Source: an uncultured Clostridiaceae bacterium (GTDB lineage Bacteria; Bacillota; Clostridia; Lachnospirales; Lachnospiraceae). Taken from it: a stretch of DNA of 10,167 bases. Shown here in pieces: positions 1-7,100 of this stretch. Position 1 is the stretch's first letter; each line of letters begins with the position of its first letter. A model generated the notes under the pieces. The model was not told the origin of the DNA. It ran no database searches and saw nothing but the letters and a program-made list of their open reading frames with translations. The stretch lies in contig CAUCBQ010000074.1 of NCBI GenBank assembly GCA_958441075.1, positions 1 to 10,167 of the forward strand, given 5' to 3'. A program made the position numbers and the translations under genes.

Positions 1-186
1 GAGATTATGGAGCTTTTTACAGAGCTTCACCGGGAAGGCGCTACGGTTGTTTTAGTCGCTCATGAAGAGGATATCGCCGCGTTTGCGAAGCGAATCATCT
101 GTTTTGGAGACGGGCAGATCCGGAGTGACCGGATCAATTCCCCCATGTGGGAGAAAGGAGAGGGGTCATGCTGGGAGAAAACATGA
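1..186 (+). CDS. ABC transporter ATP-binding protein, C-terminal fragment (MacB/LolD-type)
   Basis: The last 61 codons of a gene that begins before the window, read in frame 1 and ending with TGA at 184-186. The fragment holds the end of an ABC ATPase: a hydrophobic strand running into VAHEED, where the His is the H-loop (switch) residue contacting ATP gamma-phosphate, then an alanine-rich helix and the closing strand IICFGDGQI. This D-G-x-I ending is typical of ATPases that partner MacB/FtsX-type permeases. Walker A, the signature motif and Walker B lie outside the window. The last codons overlap the start of the permease gene by 19 nt, implying translational coupling and one complex. By family knowledge it would power the permease from the cytoplasmic face. 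The family is well supported; the exact subfamily is inferred from the neighbour. Confidence 0.87.
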   Translation, partial: EIMELFTELHREGATVVLVAHEEDIAAFAKRIICFGDGQIRSDRINSPMWEKGEGSCWEKT

Positions 187-1379
187 TTATGGCCTTTAAT
201 GCCATCCGGGCCAATAAGCTGCGTTCCGTTCTTACCATGCTGGGAATTATTATCGGTATCGGCTCTGTGATTGCCATTGTTTCCATCGGAGATACCATGC
301 GGGGAATGTTTGCAGATCTCTATAAGGATGTGGGGATTACTCAGGCTTATGTATGCATTGGATATTGGGTCGAGGATGTAAGAGACAGCGATTATTTTAA
401 TCTGGATGAAATGGAGCGGGCAAAGGAAGCATTTTCCGATCAGATTGCCTATATTGACAGCAATGCCTTTGCCACAGCGGACGCAGAATACAGGCGCACC
501 TCCATCAGCTTTGATTTTCAGGGAATTGATTATAATTACAAGGAGGTGCAGCCGGTGAATATGGTTTACGGGCGGTATCTCAACGAGGGAGATGTGCTGG
601 GCAGAAGGAAAAATGTGGTTATGGACACAGACAGTGCCAGACTGCTGTTCGGTACGGAAAATGCGGTGGGAAAGACCTTCCGCACGACGATTTACGGCAA
701 CACGGATGAATATACGGTCGTAGGGATTTACCGGAAGGAAATGAATGCATTTCAGGCTCTGATGATGGGAAATACAGCGGAAACTGGTTCGGCCTTTCTT
801 CCCTATACCCTTCTTACCTGGCCCAATGACCGTTTTTATATGCTCCATGTATTTGCCAGAGAGGATGTGAATCTGGATCGTTTTTTTGAAGAATTTAAGG
901 CATATACGGCAGGACTTCACGGCAGGGAGCCGGAGGACATGTATATTCAGACTGCCATGGATGAGATGAAAAGCGTGGATTCTGTTATGGGAGGCCTGTC
1001 TGCGGCTGTAGGCGGAATTGCGGCTATTTCACTTCTGGTAGGAGGTATCGGGATTATGAATATCATGCTGGTGTCTGTGACCGAGCGTACCCGTGAGATT
1101 GGCATCCGAAAGGCCCTGGGAGCAAGGACGAGGGATGTACTGATCCAGTTTCTCACCGAATCAGCAATCCTGTCTGCCTGCGGAGGAATCATGGGAGTGA
1201 TTCTGGGAACAGGCGTTGTGGCTTTAGGAGGGGCAGCTTTGGGATTAAAGGCAGTGATAAAGCCGTCGGTGATTCTCATTGCAGTTACATTTTCAGCAGT
1301 AGTTGGGATTTTTTTCGGCCTGTATCCCGCTTCAAAGGCTGCAAAGGCAGATCCCATTGATGCACTCAGGTATGAATGA
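168..1379 (+). CDS. MacB/FtsX-family ABC transporter permease
   Basis: A 403-residue permease with the classic MacB layout. TM1 is at about residues 21-41, after the LRSVLTMLGIIIGIG motif. A large extracytoplasmic domain spans about 42-275. Three further TM segments lie near 278-303, 329-358 and 369-391. Between TM2 and TM3 is the conserved cytoplasmic ERTREIGIRKALGA stretch that couples to the ATPase, and the protein ends with the usual ADPIDALRYE tail. ATG at 168 is preferred because AGGAG at 156-160 sits 7 nt upstream; an in-frame GTG at 147 would add seven residues and lies before that site. The ATPase is a separate gene, as in Gram-positive relatives, not fused as in E. coli MacB. Members work as mechanotransmission devices exporting peptides, antibiotics or lipoproteins; the substrate cannot be told here. 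It is followed after 48 nt by two TolC-like genes. Confidence 0.94.
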   Translation: MLGENMIMAFNAIRANKLRSVLTMLGIIIGIGSVIAIVSIGDTMRGMFADLYKDVGITQAYVCIGYWVEDVRDSDYFNLDEMERAKEAFSDQIAYIDSNAFATADAEYRRTSISFDFQGIDYNYKEVQPVNMVYGRYLNEGDVLGRRKNVVMDTDSARLLFGTENAVGKTFRTTIYGNTDEYTVVGIYRKEMNAFQALMMGNTAETGSAFLPYTLLTWPNDRFYMLHVFAREDVNLDRFFEEFKAYTAGLHGREPEDMYIQTAMDEMKSVDSVMGGLSAAVGGIAAISLLVGGIGIMNIMLVSVTERTREIGIRKALGARTRDVLIQFLTESAILSACGGIMGVILGTGVVALGGAALGLKAVIKPSVILIAVTFSAVVGIFFGLYPASKAAKADPIDALRYE

Positions 1380-1427
1380 TGGAATGATAAAAAGTGAAAC
1401 AAAAGATCGGAAGGGAGGCAGAGGAGG

Positions 1428-2624
1428 ATGAAAAAATGGGGAATATGTCATTGCCGAAGGAATGGTATCCGGGCGGTGTGTCTGACTGTTTTGTTTAGTA
1501 TGGCTGTGTCCCAGACTGCTTTGGCCAGCCCGGAGTTTGCCTATTCTCCGGAGAAATGGGCTTCTCTGCGGGATGATATGCTGGAATATGGGGAGCTGGC
1601 AGATCTGATCCACGAATACAATGCAGAGGTTATCAATAACCGTCTGGAATATGATGATTACCGTGGAAAGACCAATGATGATATGCGCAACACCTATTCT
1701 GATATGGCAGACCGTCTGGAGGACTCCGGCGACCGTATGATGGACGGCATTCATGAGGATCAGCCCGGATATGGAGCCGCAGAGGCCTCTGCCATGAGCA
1801 TCCGGCTCCAGGCAGAGCAGGCCAGGGAGCAGGCTGACCGGGAAAATGAAGACGGCAGGGTAAAAAAGCTGGAGTACGACAGGCAGGAGGCCCTTCTGGT
1901 TCAGGAGGCCCAGAGGCTGATGGTGGAGTACTGGAAAAAGGAAAAGGAGCGTCCGGCTCTGGAGGAGGCCGGACAGAAGGCAGAGCTGGAAGCGCAGACG
2001 GCGGAGAGAAAAGCAGCTCTCGGAATGCTTTCACAGCCGGAGCTTTTAGAGGCAGGAGCCGCAGCAAAGGCAGCCCAGGCAGCAGCAGCTTCCGGGAAAA
2101 AAGAACAGGAGGATCTGCGCCGCCAGCTGATTGTTATGACCGGATGGGAATATGATGATCTGCCTGAATTGGGAGAAATTTCTATTCCTGATGAGGCGCT
2201 GATTGAAGCGGCAGACCCTGAATCAGACCGAAAACAGGCATTAACTGCCAATTTCAGTCTGGCTGCAGACAGCCGCAGGCTGGAAAATACAGATCCCGGT
2301 ACGGTAAGGGATGTGCTCGAACAGAAGGTAGAGGCAGGGAAGCAGAAAATAGAAGCAGATATAGAGGCAAAATACAAAAATCTGATGCAGGCACAGGCGG
2401 ATTACCGTCAGGCCGGAGAGGAATACCGTCTGGCAGAGGAAAAGGCCGGAACAGATGAGCGCAGATACCGGCTGGGCCTTTTATCTGCCAATGAATACAG
2501 GGCAGCCCAGACAGAGCTGTTATCTGAAAAAGCAGGATGGGAGATAAGCGGACTGTCGCTGCGTCAGGCATATGAGGATTACCGGTGGGCCGTAGAAGGA
2601 CTGGCGGCCTATGAGGGCGGATGA
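1428..2624 (+). CDS. TolC-family-like secreted helical-hairpin protein, copy 1
   Basis: A 398-residue protein with a signal peptide (basic start, hydrophobic core about 14-28, probable cleavage after ALA at 31-33). The rest is strongly helical, rich in Ala, Glu, Gln and Arg. It shows the internal duplication of TolC-type outer-membrane efflux proteins: each half has a long helix, an LGxLSxxE turn motif and a second long helix (ALGMLSQPE with Gly199; RLGLLSANE with Gly350). The C-terminal YEDYRWAVEGL also matches the family. The segments where TolC has barrel strands look hydrophilic and helical, so an outer-membrane barrel is doubtful; length is also below the usual 430-490 residues. The start ATG at 1428 has GGGAGG at 1413-1418. 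Its place after ATPase and permease genes suggests a tunnel or adaptor extending through the wall. A generic coiled-coil protein is the alternative. No cysteine lipobox is seen. Confidence 0.76.
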   Translation: MKKWGICHCRRNGIRAVCLTVLFSMAVSQTALASPEFAYSPEKWASLRDDMLEYGELADLIHEYNAEVINNRLEYDDYRGKTNDDMRNTYSDMADRLEDSGDRMMDGIHEDQPGYGAAEASAMSIRLQAEQAREQADRENEDGRVKKLEYDRQEALLVQEAQRLMVEYWKKEKERPALEEAGQKAELEAQTAERKAALGMLSQPELLEAGAAAKAAQAAAASGKKEQEDLRRQLIVMTGWEYDDLPELGEISIPDEALIEAADPESDRKQALTANFSLAADSRRLENTDPGTVRDVLEQKVEAGKQKIEADIEAKYKNLMQAQADYRQAGEEYRLAEEKAGTDERRYRLGLLSANEYRAAQTELLSEKAGWEISGLSLRQAYEDYRWAVEGLAAYEGG

Positions 2625-2639
2625 AAGCAGGGGATTGGA

Positions 2640-3770
2640 ATGAAGAAAGAAAAAGGAAGGCGGCTGGGGGCTAAGGTGCTGGCTGTGGTTTTTATGGGGA
2701 TCGTAGCCGGCCTGGCCGCAAAGCCGGGAGTAAGCAGAGGGGAGGACAAAGGGCCGGTGCTGCGCTATGAGGACCTGGGCACTCTGGTAAAGGAAAGCTG
2801 CCCTCAGGTGGAAATGGAACGGAAACAGTTTGATGCGCGGCTGGGCCGTCTGGAAGCGGCAAGAGAAGAGCTTCTTGAGAGCCGGAAGACGTTGAGAGAG
2901 GAGGCCTCAGACCGGGAACGGGAGGGAGATCCGGCCGGTGCGGAGCATTACAGGTGGCAGGCAGAGGCTCTTATGGACGCCGCAGACAGCCTGGAGGACC
3001 AGATCCGTCAGGCAGGGAATGCCGCAGGCAGGATGGAGCTGCGCAGAATGGAGGATACCATGACCTGGACAGCCCAGAACCTGATGGGAACGTATCACAG
3101 CCTGGAAGCAGAGCAGTCTGCAGCCGGTGCCAGGGCAGAGGCACGAAAGGCCTTGTTTGAGAAAACTCAGAATCAGGAGAAGCTGGGAAGCGGTACCTCT
3201 TACAGCGCGCAGGAAGCGTATCAGGAATGGCAGTCCGCTCAAAATGAATATGAACGGCTTGCAAAGGAGAAGGAACGGATTCGCCAGTCGATTTTGATCC
3301 TCACAGGCTTTCCCGCTGACAGCCCGGTTCTTTTGGCGGCACTGCCTCAGCCGGAGCTGTCAAAGGCGGCTTTTATGAATCCCCAGACGGACAGACAGCA
3401 GGCTCTGGGAAATAATTATGAGCTTCGCAGCGGGCGTATGGGAAATGCGGGCACTAATCAGGAGCTTCACAAAAAACAGCGGCAGACCCGGCTGGATGAA
3501 AACCGGATGTTTGCCTCCCTTGAAACGCTGGGAGCTCAGATTCATTCCTGTCAGGCAGAGTGGGAGGCAGCCTGTGGGAAGGAACAGTCGCAGAAGGCAT
3601 TATGGCAGTCTGCGGTGAGAAAAAGGGAGCTGGGCATGATGCCCCAGGGAGAATATCTGGAGATTTACAGTCAGTATCTGGAACAAAAAGGGAATCAAAC
3701 TCAGGCTTCCATACGCTTCCTTCTGGCAATGGAGGAGTATGACTGGGCAAAAAAGGGATTGATGGATTAG
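2640..3770 (+). CDS. TolC-family-like secreted helical-hairpin protein, copy 2
   Basis: A 376-residue protein starting 15 nt after the previous gene, with AGGGG at 2629-2633 as its ribosome binding site and TAG at 3768-3770. The N-terminus is basic with a hydrophobic core (about residues 11-26), giving a signal peptide whose cleavage site is unclear. The mature part is nearly all helix and again has a two-half plan: a long helix ending in EKLGSGTSYS (Gly183) and a second in RELGMMPQGE (Gly332), each followed by another helix, and a final MEEYDWAKKGL like the YEDYRWAVEGL of copy 1. It is therefore a divergent paralogue, probably arising by tandem duplication. It carries the ILILTGFP segment between halves, matching IVMTGW in copy 1. 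The two proteins may form a hetero-oligomer on the same transporter. It is the last gene of the operon, since a hairpin follows 36 nt downstream. Confidence 0.73.
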   Translation: MKKEKGRRLGAKVLAVVFMGIVAGLAAKPGVSRGEDKGPVLRYEDLGTLVKESCPQVEMERKQFDARLGRLEAAREELLESRKTLREEASDREREGDPAGAEHYRWQAEALMDAADSLEDQIRQAGNAAGRMELRRMEDTMTWTAQNLMGTYHSLEAEQSAAGARAEARKALFEKTQNQEKLGSGTSYSAQEAYQEWQSAQNEYERLAKEKERIRQSILILTGFPADSPVLLAALPQPELSKAAFMNPQTDRQQALGNNYELRSGRMGNAGTNQELHKKQRQTRLDENRMFASLETLGAQIHSCQAEWEAACGKEQSQKALWQSAVRKRELGMMPQGEYLEIYSQYLEQKGNQTQASIRFLLAMEEYDWAKKGLMD

Positions 3771-3805
3771 AAAAAACAGGAAAATTGGTTACAAAATTCC
3801 TTCAA

Positions 3806-3840
3806 AAACAGGACAGGAGAGTTGACTTGTCCTGTTTCTT
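3806..3840 (+). terminator. Probable Rho-independent terminator of the exporter operon
   Basis: AAACAGGACA (3806-3815) pairs perfectly with TGTCCTGTTT (3828-3837). Two more inner pairs, G-T and G-C, leave an 8-nt loop. The stem starts 36 nt after the stop codon at 3770 and is followed by a short T-rich tail (TTTCTT at 3835-3840). The tail is short and the stem only moderately GC-rich, so termination may be partial. The A-rich left arm and T-rich right arm could also let it act on the opposite strand. Confidence 0.65.
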
Positions 3841-3850
3841 ATGCTACTCT
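3822..3850 (+). promoter_or_regulatory. Candidate sigma-A promoter for the adhesin gene
   Basis: TTGACT at 3822-3827 matches five of six bases of the -35 consensus. After a 17-bp spacer comes TACTCT (3845-3850), which keeps the key first, second and last bases of a -10 box and is preceded by TGC, an extended -10. Transcription would start near 3856-3857. The -35 box lies in the loop and right arm of the terminator hairpin, so end and start signals are interleaved. The resulting leader would be about 290 nt. No better promoter was seen closer to the gene. Confidence 0.5.
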
Positions 3851-4046
3851 ATAAGAACCGATACGGAGCTCTCTGTATCATTTATCTAATTTCATTTTTT
3901 GGCTGCTTCAGCCGCATTTCAAAACAGAACAAAACAGAAAAAAGGATCAGCACAGAGTCGGAACAGACGGGTCTGTATTTTGCGAACCCATATTTGCGTA
4001 TCGCATATCCGGGGTGCTGCATGAAAAGGGGGAATGTCCATATATG

Positions 4047-4124
4047 GCCTGAAAGAATTCATTCAGAAAAGGGCTTAAAGACGCCGGAAATCGTCAGAAA
4101 AGCCTGAAACAGTACATATTCAGG
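4047..4124 (+). promoter_or_regulatory. Duplicated GCCTGAAA...TTCAG motif and competing hairpins upstream of the adhesin
   Basis: Two copies of GCCTGAAA followed by TTCAG occur 55 nt apart. In copy 1 CTGAA (4049-4053) pairs with TTCAG (4062-4066). In copy 2 CCTGAA (4103-4108) pairs with TTCAGG (4119-4124). Between them GGCTT (4072-4076) can pair with AAGCC (4100-4104), enclosing GACG/CGTC (4080-4083/4092-4095). The GGCTT/AAGCC stem shares bases with the copy 2 hairpin, so the two are mutually exclusive. Copy 2 ends about 9 nt before the ribosome binding site. This could be a leader RNA switch or a doubled protein-binding site; the pairing is seen and the function is inferred. Confidence 0.4.
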
Positions 4125-4132
4125 AGAAACCA

Positions 4133-4138
4133 AGGGGG
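4133..4138 (+). promoter_or_regulatory. Ribosome binding site fixing the GTG start of the adhesin
   Basis: AGGGGG lies 9 nt before GTG at 4148. An in-frame TAA at 4142-4144 rules out any earlier start, and a complete signal peptide begins right after the GTG, so the start is well determined. Confidence 0.85.
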
Positions 4139-4147
4139 ACATAACAA

Positions 4148-7100
4148 GTGAATAAAAAACATTGGAGGCGTTTTTGCGCCCTTTTTTTGGCAGCTGCCAT
4201 TCTTATTACGGGGATTCCCTTTCAGTCGGCGGCAAAGGAAAATACGGTGGAAATGATCATCCGGGGCGATGCATTTCAGAACCGGCCCATCAATATTTTC
4301 GGACACAGCCACCGTTCGATTACCTGTTACTATGTAAATCCGGTGGAAGGCCATGTACCGGCGTTCTGCCTGCAGCCGGGAAAGAAGCTGCCCAATCATA
4401 CAGTATCGTCCTATAGGCGGTATGATGCAGAGCCGGGGGAGGCTGTGCCCATTATCGGAGGCTTTGACCGGTATCTGCCCATGACGCTGGCGTATGAGTG
4501 GATGGTATCGGGAAATTATTATGATAAAACCCGCTATGCCATGGTACAGACCTATCTCTGGGGCTGTCTGGCAGGCTATGAGGAGGCCTGGGATGTGCAG
4601 GAGGAGATGATGCACAGGCTGGAGGGCGTTATCCGGGACGGGAAGGTTCTGCCCTTTTTCCATGAGATGCGGGAATATGTGGAAAACGGTCTGGAAGAAT
4701 ATGAAAATCAGGGAAATTCCGGGCTTCCGGAGTGGAACGGACGCCAACAGGCCATGACCTTAAAGGATGGGAGGTATGAGCTTACTCTGGATATCAGCAG
4801 CTGTCCTCAGCTAAAGACGGCAGTCTGGCAGTTTCCTGACGGGAACTGGACCTATGAAATGGGGAGTGATGGAAATACCATTACCTTTATTTATCAGGGA
4901 GAAACGCCTTCGGGAAGGATTTCATCAGGGCCTTTAAGCGGAATTAACACAAAGTATTACGCCTATATTTTTCAGCCGGAGGAGAAATATCAGATGCAGA
5001 TGGGCTGGCTGGATATGACCGGGACAGAGGCTGAGGTATGGTTTGAAGCAGGCCCGTTTTTAACGCCTCAGGAAGGGCCGGGACTGGAGCTTTACAGGCA
5101 TCAGGAGGTATTTGAATCCAATTATAAAATTCAGGTGGAAAAATACTGTGCGGAAACGGGAAAAACGTTAGAGGAAGCAGAATTTAATGTGTGGGAAACC
5201 TTTGATTTCGGTCAGGTAAATGAGCATGGATATCAGGAGGGAAGCCCGGATGGCAGCACAGGGGAGGTATATTTAAACGGTATGGAACCGGAGCCGGAAG
5301 AGAGGCTTCTCTGTGATGTTATTTCCACAGATGAAAATGGGATTGCCTCCCACAGTGATATCCGCAGCTATTATTACAGCAAAACCTACTGTATGGGCCA
5401 TCCGGCTCCGGAATGGATTGAGTGCGACCATGAGGGGGATTCCGAAGGAGAAGGAGGCGAAGCAGAGGAATGCGGCTGTGAGGAGGAGAATGAAAGGCTG
5501 CGCAGGCAGTGGCTGGCAGAGCAGGAGCTGTGCGGCCAGACCTGCGATTTCCATGTGGGAAATGGGGATGAAGACAATCATGAGCAGAGTACCGAAGCCA
5601 TGGAGGCCATGCTGGAGGACAGAGATGAAACCTATGAAAAATTTATCTGTCTGGAGTACGGGTATACAGTTGAGGAGAAAAAGGCCAGAAACGGATATAC
5701 TCTTCACGGAAAGCACAGGGATGACCAGCCCGTTGAAACCGTAGTGCTCATGTCCGCCCAGGCGGAGGGAGAACCGCGTCAGGGAGAGATGGGGCTGTCC
5801 GGTAAAATGGAGCTTCCCAGCTCAAAGACATATGGAGTCAGACCGGAAAAGCTGAAGGAAGAGCGGGGATACCGATATGTCCTTCCGACGGAGGAGAAAA
5901 TGGAGCTTGAAGAGCTGCGGAGCATCCTTGAGGTGAAGGAACAGGAGGAAACAGAGCGCACAGAGGCGGCGAAGAAGGAAACCTTAGAGGAAATGCCGGA
6001 AGGCCAGAATACCGGAGGCGGGACAGGCCAGAGCCAGCCGGAAGGGGGAGAGGTTCCGGATCAGTCAGCTGGTCAGGAAGCCGGAGATCAGCCGGAGTCC
6101 CATGAGTCGGAAGAAGGAGAAGCCGGAGATCAGCCGGAATCCCAGAAACCGGAAGAAGGGGAGGCAGAAGATCAGCCGGGCGGCCAGGAGCCGGATGAAG
6201 GGAAATCCGAGGATCAGCCGGACAGCCAGGAGAAGGAGGAAGATAAGTCCGGGAATCAGCCGGACAGCCAGAAAGAAAATCAGGAGGCCAAAGATAAAGC
6301 AGAAGAAATCGACGGGGAGTATCCGGATACGCCTCAAAGCTCCCTTTCACGCCACACTCATTTCCGCAGCCGCCTTCTAAGCACTGCATCTTCTTGTGTA
6401 CCTCAAGTTTCAGCTGCATCCGGTGATGCAGAGCGGGAAGAATGGCTGCCGTCAGAGGATTCAGAGGAAAGGGCTACGGAGCAGTTTGAATACATAAAGC
6501 ATCCGGTTATTCCTTCCACTCTTTCTGAACCGGAATATACATCTGCTCCCAGAGAAGAAAACGGGGAAAATCAAGAAAAAAAGAAGCCGTTCAGCATAAA
6601 AAAACTGTTTTCCTTTCTGACAGCAGATGATGAGGAGGACAGCCTTTCTGCCGCACTTCCGGATTTTATAGATGATGATCTGGAGCCTTTGGATTCTTCC
6701 GGCTATGGAGATCCGCTGAAATGTCTCTATTGTTTCAAAATCTGGGATCATCGGACAGAGGGAAGGCTTCATATCAATAAACGGGATCTGGAGCTTTACA
6801 AAGGAAATACGGAAGGCAGCTATGGAAGAACCCAGGGAAATGCCACTCTGGAAGGAGCCGTATACGGTCTTTTTGCCGCTCAGGACATCATTCATCCTGA
6901 TGGAAAAAGCGGCGTCGTGTATGGAAAGGGGCAGCTGACAGCTATAGCAGCTACGGATAAAGAGGGGAACGCTTCATTTTTAGCATATACCGAGTGTCCG
7001 GGTACCCTGTGGAACGGAAGCAGTACAGAAGTGTCCCCATTTAAAGAACCCGAAAATCTGTATCAGGGAGGTCAGATTATCTCTTCCGATCAGGGCTTTG

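Larger units (their letters stand above)
3857..4147 (+). promoter_or_regulatory. Long non-coding leader with hairpins
   Basis: This stretch between the promoter candidate and the GTG start holds no convincing gene. An 8-bp stem with a GCTC loop (3860-3867/3872-3879) would sit at the very 5' end of the transcript, a position typical of mRNA-stabilising stems. A small GGCTG/CAGCC hairpin lies at 3901-3913, and ACAGA/TCTGT arms flank a CGGG loop near 3963-3976. The last third is the most structured and is listed separately. I do not recognise a riboswitch, T-box or attenuator consensus. Confidence 0.45.

Noticed and set aside
147..167. GTG at 147 as an earlier start for the permease
   Set aside because: The AGGAG at 156-160 lies after it and is ideally spaced for ATG 168, and family members begin at the equivalent of that ATG.
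60..920. Long open frame of 286 codons on the minus strand
   Set aside because: It lies entirely inside the ATPase tail and the MacB permease, whose motifs are unmistakable. Its translation has no domain-like pattern and its frame is an echo of the + strand codon bias.
1428..3770. Gram-negative origin of the window because of TolC-like proteins
   Set aside because: The proteins seem to lack barrel strands, and the thioester and SpaA-type surface protein plus the codon and ribosome-site style point to Clostridia.
3841..4107. 88-codon + strand frame in the intergenic region
   Set aside because: There is no ribosome binding site before 3841, the first codons overlap the promoter candidate, and the peptide has no recognisable pattern. 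It lies in the hairpin-rich leader.
4021..4107. 28-codon leader peptide ending just before the adhesin
   Set aside because: It has only a weak GGGGTG upstream and no run of regulatory codons. It cannot be excluded but there is no positive support.
3857..4147. Cyclic-di-GMP or other known riboswitch controlling the adhesin
   Set aside because: Adhesin genes in Clostridia can have such leaders, but I could not find the conserved cores of either cyclic-di-GMP class or another familiar riboswitch here.
6086..6295. CRISPR-like array
   Set aside because: The units are contiguous, in-frame and coding, with no unique spacers.
5838..6419. 193-codon minus-strand frame with Pro/Leu repeats
   Set aside because: It mirrors the DQP repeats and Glu-rich linker of the adhesin; its repeats are just the complement of the 42-nt units.
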